In this document: one piece after another, positions 1 to 14,067 of the stretch | Layout of the letters: every line of letters starts with the position of its first letter | Position numbering within the stretch: the stretch's first letter is position 1 | Origin: Epiperipatus broadwayi | Lineage: Eukaryota > Onychophora > Udeonychophora > Euonychophora > Peripatidae | Direction: 5' to 3' | DNA length: 64,000 nt | Assembly: GCA_028023455.1 (NCBI GenBank) | Contig: JAQFVV010006336.1 | Span: 372,001 to 436,000, forward strand | The notes under the pieces: generated by a model | What the model was told of the DNA's origin: nothing | What the model saw: only the letters and a program-made list of their open reading frames with translations | The model's database searches: none | Program-made: the position numbers and the translations under genes

Positions 1-599
<599 letters not shown>

Positions 600-3500
600 C
601 TGAGAGATTTTTTATTAAAATCAAGTTGAAGTTCATAGGAATATAAAAAGTCTTCCAGATTTAATTGGATTAGTGTCCTTAAAATACATCATGTCTCAGT
701 CTCCATTCAGGATCTCATGTCTGTTTTCATTATGTACTAATAAACTCTATTGGAAAAATATTTTTGAAAGATAATGAATAGATAAATAAACACAGATAGT
801 AGGCTGACTTATTCTAATGCATTTAAATAATTTACACAGAGGAAAATTATGAATAAATTTAATTACAATAACAACAAAAAAGTTAATAATTAAAAGCATA
901 GATGTTTGGAAAATATTGGTAAAGTTAAAAAAAAAAATCACAGTTGTAATTATTTAATTTTGAATGTGGGTTTGGGTAACCCATATTTAAAAAACTGATA
1001 TGCTTTTTCTCATCTACCATTTATATTTATCATCTCATACTAAAATCAATATATTAAGTTTCACTTTTCAGGAATACTTCATATAGAACATGCACCTTTC
1101 TTTATTTTTATTTTCATCATTTTTTTTTTTTTCATTTCTATTTGTTTTGTTTATTGAAGTTAGTGCCTTATTACTAATACCTATACTAAAGAGAAAAGTT
1201 AGAAGATAGTGATGGTGAAAATTGTCCATAGCCATGTCATCAGTAAAACATCATTCCAAACTGAATGAGGAAATCATGAACTAAACTAACAGTTTTGTGA
1301 AGATGCAGAAAATCACTTTAAAATTAATCAATAATTAGTGCTGTTAAAAACCTGTATATAGTTGTAATAGTACTAAAACACCAGGGAAAGTGTTTTTTCT
1401 ATTTAAGACAATCATTAATAATGTTTAAACTGTGAAGAATATACCCCAATGGCAGTGCAATCTAGCATAAAAACAGTTTTGGCTCAGTATCAATTAATAT
1501 TCTTAGACAATGAAAAAACTACAACACCTAAACCAATATTATACATACAAATTTATTAAGAAATTAGGAAATATCTATTACTTTAAATGAGAAAATATTC
1601 TGATCATTTAATTTATAGCAATTGATATCATAAAAATCACCTCTTAATGTTTTTCCATTTACTACATACATAAATCTTTTTAATAACAGAAAAACATATT
1701 CCAGGCATATACATACAGTGGATTGCAGTATACCCTTCATAGTAATATCACAGTTTTTTTAACAACAAAAAAGTAAATTGGAGTAATGTACATTCCCTTA
1801 TAAACTTGAATTCAAATCATGTTCATGGTACATATATGTGGGGAAAACTTACACAAAAAAATTTCATGGTAAGCAGACATATTTAGAATTTTCATTTCAC
1901 TTGAGCACTGGCAGATACAAAATAAACTGATGTTTGCAACAGAAAACACTATATCATTCCTCTCTCTTTTACTACATTTTAAAGTAATTCTTATAAACAT
2001 GCTACTTATCACAAAGATTACATATTACTCATAAATCATATCTTCAAAAAATCCTTCGCATCATGTGTTTATCCACTGTGCAGAAAGTGCTTGTGGAAAA
2101 TAAAATAAATGACTACTACATTCAGAAAATTACAATTTCATAATATTTAAAAATGGGTTAGAATCATTTTAAATTTACACATGTAGGATTTACTAAGACA
2201 GTAAATCCAATTACTCAAGACTTTAATAGATTCATAAATTTAGATGATAACAATCAATCCCTAAGTGAGGGAGAATCTCAACTTGTAAAAGATTGCCTTG
2301 ATTACAGGTTGAGATTCTTTATAACTTAAGGGTTAATTGTTAACACATAGAATTAAAAAACAATTAACTTCATATCCTCTATAACAAGATTAGATTGATA
2401 TTTTAAAAAAAATATTCAGTGTAATGTTAACAGATAAATCACCTCCATACATAAAATACTTATGTACAATCTTAGCAACTATTAACTTAATGACTAATAT
2501 TAAAATAATTTTCCATAAGCTAAAAAGATATTATTGGAAAACTTATGCATTCCTATATCCAAAAGTAAATGAAGATACAGACTCTTTCCTACTTGGCATT
2601 AATATTAAGCAACTATTAAGTAGATTTAAATATTAGACTCTTGAGCTAAAAATCTTGCTCAAAATGAACATATAATCATTGTTTACTCCATGTTTCCTTA
2701 GATATAAGAGATATACTCTATGCTTTCTTAGGTATAAGAGATATCTGACCAACATGTACATGATTGATATGTGAATTGTATCACAGGAAAGAAGAGAGTC
2801 AAAAATATGTTTTTTTTTAATGCAGTAGCCTATAGGGTGTTCAGTTATACAATACACAAATCCATTCAGTCATCAAATCTTTCCTAAAGGCTTGCTTTGC
2901 AGTAATAAGACATACTGCATCTATACTCTATGTTTGTAACACATAAGATATACTTTGCTTTATAAAAATAATCCTAAAATATGGCCTAACTTATTCAAAA
3001 ACAAATTTGGATACAAAACAGGAAGGTAAAAAATATATACCACCAGACATATATGCAGCTACATGGTCAGTTATAAATCAGTGTTCTAAACCATAGTGAA
3101 ATATACTAACTATATTATGCATTGAATATGAATATAGTGCATAGTCAGTGTATAGAATTTTTTGACCTATCATACTATTATATTTTTTTTAACACAGAAT
3201 TAATAATCAATAAAACTCCTTCGAAAATAACGACTATTACAACTACTGTTATTATTAGCGTTAATAATAATAATTTATGATAAAGGATTCTCTCAAATTA
3301 AAAGTGTTAATTTGCCTATTTAGATTTATGTCGATATATAAAGCATTAAACAATTATATGGTCTCAGATTTATTTTAATCTCTGGTTACATAGTGATGCA
3401 AATTAATGGTTTTTTAAGTTGGACAGTCCCAATCTTGGATAAACCTCAATCCATTTTTAATACTTAGTTCCTGTTTTGTGATAATATGAGCCCTGATTTA

Positions 3501-4613
3501 TTAACATTAAATGTAGATATTATTGCCTTTTTTCACAGAGAAATATTTATTTATTTTTTTATTTTAAATTTACTAAATTTATTAAATATATATCATATTT
3601 TTTGAAACTATACAAAAAATAATTATACACAATTTATAAGCATTACGCAGGTAAGGCGGGCTTCAGCACATCTGCATTGATAGCAGGGAATAAACATCTC
3701 TATAATTAATTAATGATAAAAAATAATAAATGGAAAGTAAATAAGTTGAAAAAAAAAACTGGTTGAAACAGAAACAAAAATAATAAAATGTTCTTGTAAT
3801 ATATATATTGAAATATTTTATATAATAATTCTACTATTACAATGGATTATTGATGTTTATTAAATTATTATTTTTACTCCTAAATAATATAAATATTCTT
3901 TAAATTGTTTCTAAAAATAAATAATCAAATATAATTAATTATATTGCCAAATGGCAGTGCTCACGTCTTATGCTGTCATCAGGAAAAAAAAACATTAAAT
4001 ACAAATTAAATTAAATTTATAATTAAAACCGTCGTTTTAATCAAATAAAATGAAACAACTTCTTTCTCCACTTTGGATCAATTAAAATACTAATAATTTA
4101 TCAATTTGATAAAGTAATTTTGTTTTTTTAATAACAGCTGATATTTATTGTACAGTAAATAAATGACGGGTCTTATTTAAATATTTGTCTCAACTTTGTT
4201 TTTAAGATTGAAATAATAATGCAAATATATTAGTAATCCAAATTAGTCTCTTGAGAATACTTATTTTTTTTTTGCCAAACACCGCTATATTATTTGCTAA
4301 TTCAGTTTTAAATTCATTAAAATTATAATAAAATACTAATACAAAATTTTATTACTTATATTTGCAGTACTTCAAAGATATTATATATTTTATAATAATT
4401 AATAATGATGGTGACAATACAAGAAAAGTTACAGAAAATCATTGCCGAGGATAGCTTTTTGCTGAAATCATTGTTATAATATTTGTTACTTCAATTATAT
4501 GTTCATTAAAATTAATAATAATGCAATATTATTGATAATATTTAATGACAAAATTATTTTTATTATTATATTTACAAGGACTTATAGACATTATATATAT
4601 ATGTAAAATAATA
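600..4613. other. AT-rich non-coding stretch
   Basis: About 4 kb without a supportable gene. Open frames are short and low in complexity. Near 3,973-3,979 the reverse strand shows an isolated CTGATGA, like a hammerhead box 1, but no GAAA partner follows, so it is not called. Many short A/T runs; no long inverted or tandem repeat noticed. Confidence 0.55.
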
Positions 4614-4749
4614 TTACCCCAAATTCAGAACTCAACCAAAATTACCAATGGTTTCACTGTTGCAAGCAGACTTCTCAACTGTAAAGAACTATAAAATAGC
4701 AACATATTTAAGTTAAATATTATCCACAATTCCACTTACTTCTCATACA

Positions 4750-4893
4750 CTCTTAATATTAAAAGAATTTGTAAATAAGTTAATTGCTTCAGAATCATAT
4801 TCTTACAAAAACAAAGGATAATATACACTACTCCAGGAATAGACTTTTTATCAAAAATTTCTTTTGTATTATTTAATAAATTATTCAAAGTAA
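4750..4893 (-). pseudogene. GIY-YIG endonuclease fragment of a Penelope-like element (left arm)
   Basis: Reading right to left, the strand encodes about 45 codons beginning TLNNLLNNTKEIFDKK followed by SIPGVVYIILCFCKN. This lines up residue for residue with the N-terminal edge of the GIY-YIG domain of the PLE at 32-33 kb, including the IPG.VY motif and Cys. The expected YIG half is lost to mutation. The family normally cuts DNA for target-primed reverse transcription; this fragment cannot. The right arm repeats it near 5,349-5,405 on the forward strand (AIPGVIYIIFC, then a stop). Confidence 0.6.
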
Positions 4894-5776
4894 TATCTTA
4901 TTTCCAAGCAACTATTCTTATTTTTAAACAAATTACTATTTTTACATATATTTTATAAGAAGACAATTTAAATGGCAAAAAAATAAAATCAAATTTTTTT
5001 AAATTCTTTACATCATTATAAATATTTAACAAATTTATCAATAAATAAGAAAATTGCTTGAAAAAGGAGTATTACTTTGAATAATTTATTAAATAATACA
5101 ATTAAATAAGACAACTGTGCAATAAACCAGTAAGAATCGTGCTTTGCAATCTCCAGAAAATGATCCTTATAAAATTTGCATAAAATTTTACATAAACCAA
5201 AACTAAACTTCAGTTAAAAGTAGGCTATGATTATGGAGACACAATGTCTCTGAAAGCACTAAGCCATATAACTTTTAATAAGATTGAGACAAGCTTCACT
5301 TTTTTGCATAAAGTGCAATCTAAATTACTAAATAATACAAAAAAAATTTTTGATAGAAAGGCTATTCCTGGAGTAATATATATTATCTTTTGTTTTGTAA
5401 GAATATGATTCTGAAGCAATTAACTTATTTACAAGTTCTTTTAATATTAACCTTTCATGTGATTATTTCATTTAGATCCAGTAGCTAATTTAATTAGGAC
5501 AAAAATACAAATTATGGTTTTTGGACATAGCATGCACCATCTCTTGGTCACAATTTCTTTATTTTAGGCTTATTTTATAGGAAATTCAAAATTTAAAATT
5601 GTAGTTCTAAAAACATCTGCATATAGCATTATATTTTGAAAAAAAAATCAATTTTCTTTGCTGGCTATACAGTATCTTTTCTCTGATTGGATGCCTACCA
5701 AATCTGGAAATTGTCTTGTAGACATTTCTAAATGACAAATTCAGAAACTAAATGAAGATGTTCTACACATTCGTAA

Positions 5777-5904
5777 TTGATTTTGATGTAAATAATTATA
5801 TCTAATATAATCATTTTTGAAAACAGTTGTTTATAGATTTTAATTGATTTTGATGTAAATAATTATATCTAATATAATCATTTTTGAAAACAGTTGTTTA
5901 TAGC
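5777..5904. repeat. Tandem duplication, about 64 bp x 2
   Basis: A segment starting AATTGATTTTGATGTAAATA and ending in ACAGTTGTTTATAG occurs twice in direct succession with near identity. It lies inside the TTAA element, so it is an internal duplication of that transposon. Confidence 0.9.
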
Positions 5905-5960
5905 TAGCAACTCTAGTTTGAATAATAGGTGTTTCTAAATAAATCAAAATAAAATCTTTT

Positions 5961-6290
5961 ATGCATTCATATTTTGAAGTAAATAATTATATCTATCATA
6001 ATTTTTTACATTCATAAATAAGATTTTACATTACTTTATCAAAATATAAAGTTTGATTCAAAATTTTTTTAATATTACAAGAAAAATATGTTTGGAGAAA
6101 TGATCAATAATAAAAAAACAATTATCACTTCTGATCATAATTGGGCTTTCTAAATGACAAATTCAGAACTGAAAATAAAATGTAGTATGCTTTCATATTT
6201 TGAAGTAAATAATTATATCATAATTTTTTACATTCATAAATAAGATTTTACATTACTTTATCAAAATATAAAGTTTGATTCAAAAACTTT
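5961..6290. repeat. Direct repeat of about 100 bp, two copies 225 bp apart
   Basis: The segment with TTTTGAAGTAAATAATTATA and then a TTTTTTACATTCATAAATAA run occurs at 5,970-6,062 and again at 6,196-6,287. Each copy is preceded by a TTCTAAATGACAAATTCAGA block (5,723 and 6,146). The TTAA element has therefore been partly built by repeated internal duplication. Confidence 0.8.
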
Positions 6291-6865
6291 TAAAAATTAC
6301 AAGAAAATTACATTTGGAGAAATGATATATTTTCAGAAAAGTAGATTATTTTGACAGTTATAGACTGAATAAAGACACCACTGATTGGTTGAAATATAAT
6401 TCTTTTGTTTTACCACTGGCTATTTTTTAAACATTTTTTTCTTATATTTTTTTTCAGTTATTAACATTATTTTTAATTTTTCGTTACATTTAACCAACGT
6501 GAATCTAAAATTATTCAATTTTTAGAAGCTGAATTAAAAAAATTCTGTGTATTTTAGATTAATATTTTAACAATAGAAACTGACTGGAAATGAAACTGAC
6601 AAATAATATTGTTCTCAGATTTAAGTAGTGGACCAATACAAAAATTAGACAAAAATTAACTCTGTTAAATAAGTTAAAAAAAATCAGTTAAAGGGTTAAG
6701 AATGTATGATAAGTATGTGGAATTGTGGGTAATATTTAGTTTAAATATGTTGCTACTTTGTAGTTCTTTACAGTTGAGAAGTCTGCTTTTAGCAGTGAAA
6801 CCATTGGTAGTGTTTTAGATTTTATTTTTTGGCTAGTCTGGTTGAGTTGTAAATTTGGGGTAATT

Positions 6866-9194
6866 TTGATTATTTATTGACTAGTTTAGCTTTATGCTTT
6901 TAATGTAAAATAATATGTAGTATGTAAACCTTAAATCATATATAAGAATATATACTACAAGTGTAGATAGAACAAAAAAATGAATTTTTTATTGATGTAT
7001 TTGTATTGTCTATACACTCTCGTGGAATATATTCTTATATATTGTACTTATGGAAAATACAGATGCTTTGAACAATTGAATGCCCCAAATGTTGGGATCC
7101 AAACTGTACCTCATGACAGATAGAAAGAGACATTATCATAATTTTATGGCTTGTTATCTATCAAGCCAGCATGTTGGACCAGCCAAATTGTACCCCAATC
7201 AAAAGGGAAAAGCAAATAACAACACTCTCATGGTTTGACTAAGTTCAGTAGGTTAAATTATGATTATCTTTACTACTGAGACATGTACCAAACAAAGGAA
7301 ACTACAACAATAACAGATGCTCACTATTATTTAAACTATATAAAAAAAATAAGTTCAGACATGAGAAACCTCAACCCACTCTTGGATAAGATTTAAAATT
7401 AACTACCTTCCCAATATTAAAAGTACATCTCCCAAGTAGCAAGGATACAATATATATCTCATCTTATGATAATAAAAGGATCTCTTTTATCTTTCCCCTT
7501 CCAAAGTATCTAATAGCAACTATTAATCATCAATTAAATATTATTATCATGATTTGATCTCAAATGATTCTTATAAAGTAAGAGTTAATCTATTTTTCTT
7601 ATACTGTAATTACTAGAATTTGATCTATTGATACCACACTTCTAATATTTTTGCAAAATAAATGCAATTCAAATAATTATATAATGATATGTAATAATCT
7701 CAGAGTTCTTAATATAATAATCTCAAATATGATTTGTTCTATCATGTTGTTGAATAACTGAATGACATCCCAATAGACTATAGGAGACACACACTTCACT
7801 TATAAGCTAATGTATCCTAATATACCATAATAATAATATCAATTAAAGAAACATTCAATTTAAATAATAACACATGAAACAATATTTGAAGAATAAAATC
7901 TTCACTTAGGATGACATTCAAATATCCAGAATGAAAAGGATATCTTTTATGCCATTCTGATACTCATCAACATAATTTTTAAATTATCTTTAAAATAATA
8001 TAATCACTTGTATAATAAAATAATGTGCAGTCTTTGAATGAAAGTCAATTTTAAATAAACAAATAAAATAGCTTTATCAAATGCAATTCTAACATTTGCA
8101 ATCATCAATCTTATAAAATTTTCAATCTCTAAGTTTGGATCTGTGTTTTACATGAATTGTATATCTGATTTTATACTCAATTGTCAATACACATCTTCAT
8201 TAAATTTATGTATGATAATGATCAATTTGAACATTTGTAGCTTAATATTTCTATAACATAATGAGTAATTTGTATACCAAGATTGGAATTAAATTTTTTT
8301 TAATTATATAATTAATATAATTATGACTCAAGACATTATAGAGACAGAAACTAAAATTTATCAACAAAATTATAAATTTATTACAAATAAACATTAATTC
8401 TCTCTTATACAAAAACAAAAATTTTATACAACAAATTCCACATTAAGCTCATACGAGTGCTGTTACATAGGATGCTATATTATACAATTAAAATCATTGC
8501 TATCCAATTGCACATTTTGGATAGTTTTGTAAATTATAATTTGTCAATTTTGGTTTTATCTTTTTTTAAAATATGGTATCTTAAAACATATATAGCCCTA
8601 ACATATTTTTTATTTCCATACATAACTTTGACACTATTTTAAAATAATAGTATAACTATTTGCTAAAGGTTTTAAATAAATTAAAATATCAAGAATATAA
8701 TTACCCATGTTCAACTATTACTACTGCCAGGTATATCTATCTAATAATCATTTAAACTATATGGCATTATGCTAGTACAACTACGTATTTAACCTTTTAA
8801 TGATATCTAACTAAGAAATTTTAAAAATATTATAATTGTAATTTTAACTATTACAAAAGATACATCTAAGAAATACTATCTACCATCCTTATTACCATGA
8901 TAATAGTAAAATCTTTCACAAGACACATGTATACCACATTTTAATTTGTCCATGTCCATATAATAAATTATTTAAGAACTAAATTGTCTTTCCAATCCAT
9001 CAGCTACTTACTTCTGGATGGTGATGATGATGATGATGTATATGTGTATCCCTTATTATGCTATACTAATTCACTGAAATTAAATTTACAAAATATATTA
9101 GTTGGCTTTATTGTAACATGATGGCAAGGTGCAACAATACAATGAATACATTAACAGTCAGATCTGTCTATCTCATTAACACACTGCAGAATTC
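6866..9194. other. AT-rich non-coding stretch with a short (GAT)n
   Basis: No gene supported. A short GATGATGATGATGAT tract lies at about 9,018-9,036. The forward reading frame near 8,457-8,642 is hydrophobic and AT-driven with no recognisable domain, so it is not called. Confidence 0.5.
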
Positions 9195-9430
9195 AAACCC
9201 ATGATATGAAATTCAACAGTTTAGAAGTTGCCTCCCAGAAATCCCAAGTTCAAATCCATGGTCTAAACTTCACAGCACCACTTATGTCATAACGTATCTG
9301 ATGCTACTAAAGAATATTTTTTTGCCGATGCCAGTGGTCAGTGAGAAACAAGAGACTCTATGGCCCTAGGTTTGTCTAACAAGAACTATAGATGTACCAA
9401 AAATACATATCAGTGTATATAGTGTGAAAC
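9195..9430 (+). mobile_element. tRNA-derived SINE (family C)
   Basis: The text at 9,251-9,261 (AGTTCAAATCC) is a near-consensus pol III B box. Upstream, CAACAGTTTAGAAG at about 9,214 is a decayed A box at tRNA-like spacing. A second B-box-like AATTCAAACCC precedes it near 9,191. The downstream tRNA-unrelated part (CACAGCACCACTTATG and on) is more GC-rich than the surroundings. I infer a SINE; no target-site duplication was found. Confidence 0.45.
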
Positions 9431-9749
9431 ATAGACTGCAGGGATAAATGAATAAAAAAAATGAATTTAAATATAATATTTATTAATCATATAATAGATA
9501 AATAAAATTAGCTATAAGGATTTGATAGCTATAAAAGAAAATAAATAACATTTTCTGGTACTTTGTACTTGGATTATAATTATTATAATGTGTCTAATGT
9601 TCAGTGACACTGTAAGTATATGTGAGCTATGCAAAGTATTAAAGAAATTTAATGACCTGAAACTAATTAAAATTGAAAGGAAAATCTTGATATTAATCAG
9701 AGAGCAGCTACACTAAACATAATTGGAATTCATTTAATAATAAACTATT
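9431..9749. other. AT-rich non-coding sequence
   Basis: Nothing recognisable. A few short direct matches to the general AT-rich background only. Confidence 0.5.
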
Positions 9750-10100
9750 AGGGGAATGTATGGTGGTGCCAGTGAGATACAGTGCCAAGGATGGAGTGCA
9801 GTAGGTTGCTACCGCAGCTTTACAAAGAAAAACAAAATGGGTAAAATAATTTGATTTTGGATAGGCAGCTCACTATTTATCCAGGACAACTCTAGTCCTT
9901 ACACAGTCTAAGCCTGGCCTGACCTAGGAGCTTCATGGCTGTGGGGACATATGTGAATAATTTCCATGTGAGACACTCATGTTGTACTCTACTGGGAATT
10001 GTGGAGTAAACAGGAAATGTACTCAGCCATTGACATCCTTGGGAAACTAGTAGAGCAAAACCCATCATCTTAGCATGTTCATTAGCAACACACAATTAAT
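9750..10100 (-). other. GC-richer island with a short open frame, unidentified
   Basis: Base composition is clearly less AT-biased than the flanks. On the reverse strand 9,892-10,095 is open for 67 codons (it contains PVYSTIPSRVQHECLTWKLF). Past the stop the same frame has sense-looking sequence with one further stop (SCPG then IVSCLSKIK). This looks like a decayed coding piece of an old transposon rather than a host gene, but I cannot name it. Confidence 0.3.
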
Positions 10101-13100
10101 TTTAAGATATATATATTTAATAAAAGGGCAGTTCATTAATGGGCAGATTAGCTCTCTTCTAAATTTATTATTCTAATAGCCAGTATATTCTCAACAAAAC
10201 TTATATATATAAACATAATTATTTTAAAATTAATTTATGTAAAACATGAAATAAATATTTTATGTCACTTAACAAATAGGGAGGGTAATGTGTGTTTATG
10301 GTTTAATAAATTAATAGCAACCAAACATTTATAGAACTTTCCTATGTAACTCGCACATGCCTGAAGGGATTAACTAAAATATTTCACATTATAATGAGAA
10401 ATTAAAATAAACATTATATATATACATAAAGAAAAAAGTAACCCAAGTAGAAGTTTAACATGCATTAAAAGAAAAAAATACAATAAATAAATAAAATATA
10501 AAATATCATAAAAGAGAGCTACAACTTGAAAGATTTGTGAGATCTCGAGTTAACTTTATTATTACCTCATTTTGAAGGATCAGTGAGCATTTCCAAAACT
10601 TTAAATGGAGTTCTTGAGCAACTTTAATTACTTCTTTAGGTTCATAAATTTGTTGTTCATCAGTAGTGTTTAATATGGAGATTTCATGAGCAGTATTATT
10701 TAGGATGATTCAGTCAGGTGTTTGATGGTACTTGACAGGACATTGGATGGTGAATGATGGATGGCAATGAAACCATTCCTGAATGGAAGATGGCACACTG
10801 CCCTTTTACCCTGTCATTCTAAGGTTGACTACTACAAGAATTTCTTGATAAAGTTCGCTTCCCATCAGGACTCTGTTAAGATGATTTCTTTTTCACCAAC
10901 TTTAATTTTTAACTTATTTGCAGCTTTGTGAAGTTGCCTGAGCCAATGATTTAGAATTTTTTTTTACTATAAATGCCAAGTAGTTTCCAAATAGAATCTC
11001 TTCTTCTCTTTCCTTTTCTTTTTATAAAATCTCTAAAATTCAAACTCAAATGAACTTTAACCAAAACTTTTAGCTAGCTTTTTTAACTCAAATCAACTAA
11101 GTAAGCAGGTAAGTCAGATAAGATAAAAATAATAATAATCAGAATAATCATTATATCAGAATAAACATAATCATAATCAGAATAAAAATAATACCATCAC
11201 AATAATAAGCCTTATTTATATACTCCCTGATTATACAATTCCCTAGCCCTGCGGTGGTAAAATCATTAACTAAAATTATTAATTAAATCACAAAACAAAA
11301 GAATGCACTTTTAAATTAAATTTTATTATACTCACATTCCCAGTTATTCTGATCCAATTTATTTAATCAAATTTGTTCATTAATCTGTTATCTTAATATT
11401 AATAGAAAACCTACTAGTGAAACTGGTGCAAGCAGGTTAAAATTAGCCACTATTGTTCTTTTCCCCCACCCTTATTGATTTTAAAAAGAAAATGGCAAGA
11501 TTTTTAAATTAAAATACAAAATTTATTTACAACCTTTTTTTAAAATTTTAATGTTTAAAATCTATTTATAAGTGTTATTATTTTAAATTAAATGAAAATA
11601 AATATAACGAATGTAATATTTCTAAATAAACAGATTTAAACAAAATCTTTAAACAACAAAATATTTTACATAACTCTTAAAATATTATCGCAGTATGTCT
11701 GTAGATGAGAATATGTGATCTACTTTTAAAATGAATATATATATTCAACGATTTGAAAATAAAACCGTTAAATTTTTTTTAATTACAATAAAACACACTA
11801 GAAGTCTAAATTAGCGGGATTTTGGTATATATGCTCAATACGCAACACTATGATAACTTTAGGGTTTTAAATAATGTATGAGGGTAGATAAGAATTGAAA
11901 CTAAGATTTGCAGGGCATATCTTACTGTTTCAATATTAAAAGTGTCCCTGAAGTGTCTATACTTCAAATTCAAACTTAACTATTGCCATTATTATTTAAA
12001 TATAGTTTAACTTCACTTATCATGGAGGAATATAAACATGATATCGTTATGAGAAAAAGGCTTCTCAGTGCCATAACTACTATAACAATAAATAAGCAAT
12101 GGTCTTTGGGCCCCACACAAATGGCACATCCAAATGCCGTGACCTGATTACATGAATTCTCATAACAGTCAAATTTTAGTTTGAATTTTTAACAATTCAA
12201 CTTTGTCATTAATATATGTAGTACAGAAATTGTAATCTGTGGATGTTGGCTGAGCTAATAGTGATAAAAGATAGAGTTCAAATTCATGCAGTTCAGATTA
12301 ATGGAAGAATACTTGTAATTAAAAATTTCTCTACTAGTAATATAAATATCTGTTAAATATTGTTATTTTTGATTTAATGAAAATTTCAATATAAATTTTG
12401 TTTTGCTTTTTTTTTTTTATATTTGTTTTGTAAATTGGTATAGATATTAATAATCATAAATTTTGAAAAATTGTTAAATTTTACCGATGGATCATTAGAT
12501 AACTATTTGCTATTAGGGAATTAATTCTACATACTTGCCTCATCATAATAATTATCATCCACTTGTAAAAGAGAAAAAAAATATTAGAAAAACAATGAAT
12601 AAAAAATATTTAAAAAAAATATTGGAATTAGAACTGCTGTGCATGTAATTAAAAAATTAAAACTGTAACCCGAAAACACATAATCTTATTGCTATAATTA
12701 GAAAAATAATAATGGCATGGAGGGGGGACTTATAACAACAATACTATGCACAAATTTATCTGATAGTAAACAAAAAAAAAGAGAAGTAAGGCAATAATTT
12801 AATATTATTATTTTGATATATAGAATTTTGGCTGTTAGTCTTTGAATTTCCTCCATTAATTAAGATTAATATTTACATGTAAAATAAATTTAATAATTAT
12901 AATTTTTAAAAAAGCTGCTAATCCAATTCATATATATTTTTTAAAATTAAGTTCATTCTGAAATGAGCGAAAAATTCATACATTAATAACAGTCTGTGTT
13001 TCTGTGTATGTATAATAAAAGCTTTAATATTTTAATCATATAGTTTTATTTTTATCACAATTACTCTAAAAAAAAAATTAGAAATTTTTTTCTTTAGCGT

Positions 13101-13895
13101 ACGTTTTTGATCTCTAGGTTAAGTTGAATAAAATGATACTAGGCTTTGAATTAGGTTCAAGAGAAAGGTGATTTTTTCTTAGATAATGAAGCCATAAATT
13201 CTATTTGCATAAATACACAAAAATCATTTCTTAAAAAAGAAGATTAAATAGACAGAAATCAAGGTTATAAGCAAACTTTGATTTATTCATCAGCCTAAAC
13301 AGATATTTTGTGTCATTAAATTTTACCATGCTATGGAACATTTTTATCAATCTCATTATGCAATATAAAGCAGCAATTAAAGTTATTATTAGACAATTTA
13401 ATCTCATCAGCAGATGTTAACATACTATAATCAATAAAAGAATTAAACTTGGCATTAAAAATAAAGGAAAAGGGATAATTAACTAAGCTCAAATACAAAA
13501 CCTTAAGGATATAGCTAATTGATTAAAACAAAATCAAAATTGAAAACTCCCTGGAGATGACTAATTAAAACAATGAATATTTATATGTATATAAACATCT
13601 GTGTAAAAAAATTATCCTTTAATGAAAATATACACATATTCATATATATATATAATATTTAAAATATTGTAAGGAGATCATCATTTAATCTACTACTCTT
13701 AACGGTAAGGAAAGTAACTAGCTAATAGTAGAATGAAGGTTGAAATAAATAATCAAATTCTGAGAAAATAAATGAATCTGCTGCACTTTTCTTCCATTTT
13801 GATACTAAAACATATCTTGAATTTAATATGATTTTAAAAATATTGATATTGATATTGGGATTGTCTAAGTGTTAACTGATTTTAATATATATATA
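10101..13895. other. AT-rich stretch; unidentified higher-complexity segment 10,540-10,960
   Basis: No gene supported. The segment 10,540-10,960 has better base balance and could be an exon or transposon relic, but every frame I tried on both strands breaks quickly. The text around 11,110-11,250, rich in AATCAGAATAATCAT, resembles 36,120-36,210 and is probably a dispersed repeat. Confidence 0.4.
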
Positions 13896-13929
13896 TTTTG
13901 CGGGTTCATCCGTGTTAAAAACTTTTAAT

Positions 13930-13995
13930 ATTAATATACTGACATTTCGACTTGGTCACTCAAGCCATCCACAGAGTTATAAAAGGTAGAAAGAC
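13930..13995 (-). ncRNA. Hammerhead-like motif, left arm of the 14 kb PLE
   Basis: On the reverse strand the order is CTGTGGAT, then a 6 bp stem II (GGCTTG with CAAGTC), then GAAATGTC. The first box departs from CTGATGA and the 3' box has T where the right arm has C. Known PLE terminal regions carry hammerheads in this position. It is probably inactive as it stands. Confidence 0.4.
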
Positions 13996-14067
13996 GGTTG
14001 TAGAGGCGCTGCAATCACTGATTTGAATAAAATGTTAAAATTCCACCAATAGCAAAAAATGTTAAAT

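Larger units (their letters stand above)
5451..6695. mobile_element. TTAA-targeted non-autonomous DNA transposon (piggyBac-like)
   Basis: The element is flanked by TTAA at 5,447-5,450 and 6,696-6,699. Its ends are imperfect inverted repeats: CCTTTCATGTGATT at the left, and CCCTTTAACTGATT read inward from the right (10 of 14 identical). It splits the right arm of a PLE palindrome; the intact left arm (around 4,740-4,760) has a single TTAA at the same place, so it is an empty site inside the same window. TTAA duplication with CCYTT termini is the piggyBac signature. No transposase is visible, so it depends on another element. Confidence 0.75.
4614..6865. mobile_element. Decayed palindromic Penelope-like element, right arm interrupted
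   Basis: The left arm at 4,614-4,890 matches in reverse complement 5,322-5,450 followed by 6,696-6,865. The break between the two right-arm pieces coincides with an inserted TTAA-flanked element. The reverse strand of the left arm encodes a run ending SIPGVVYIILC, alignable to the GIY-YIG start of the PLE at 32-33 kb (SRSIPGIVYKIPC). Inverted arms around a truncated GIY-YIG tail are typical of Penelope-like retroelements. About 430 bp of AT-rich spacer separates the arms. Too degraded to be active. Confidence 0.7.

Noticed and set aside
3940-4000. CTGATGA on the reverse strand as a further hammerhead
   Set aside because: No GAAA box or pairing stem II follows; an isolated heptamer is expected by chance.
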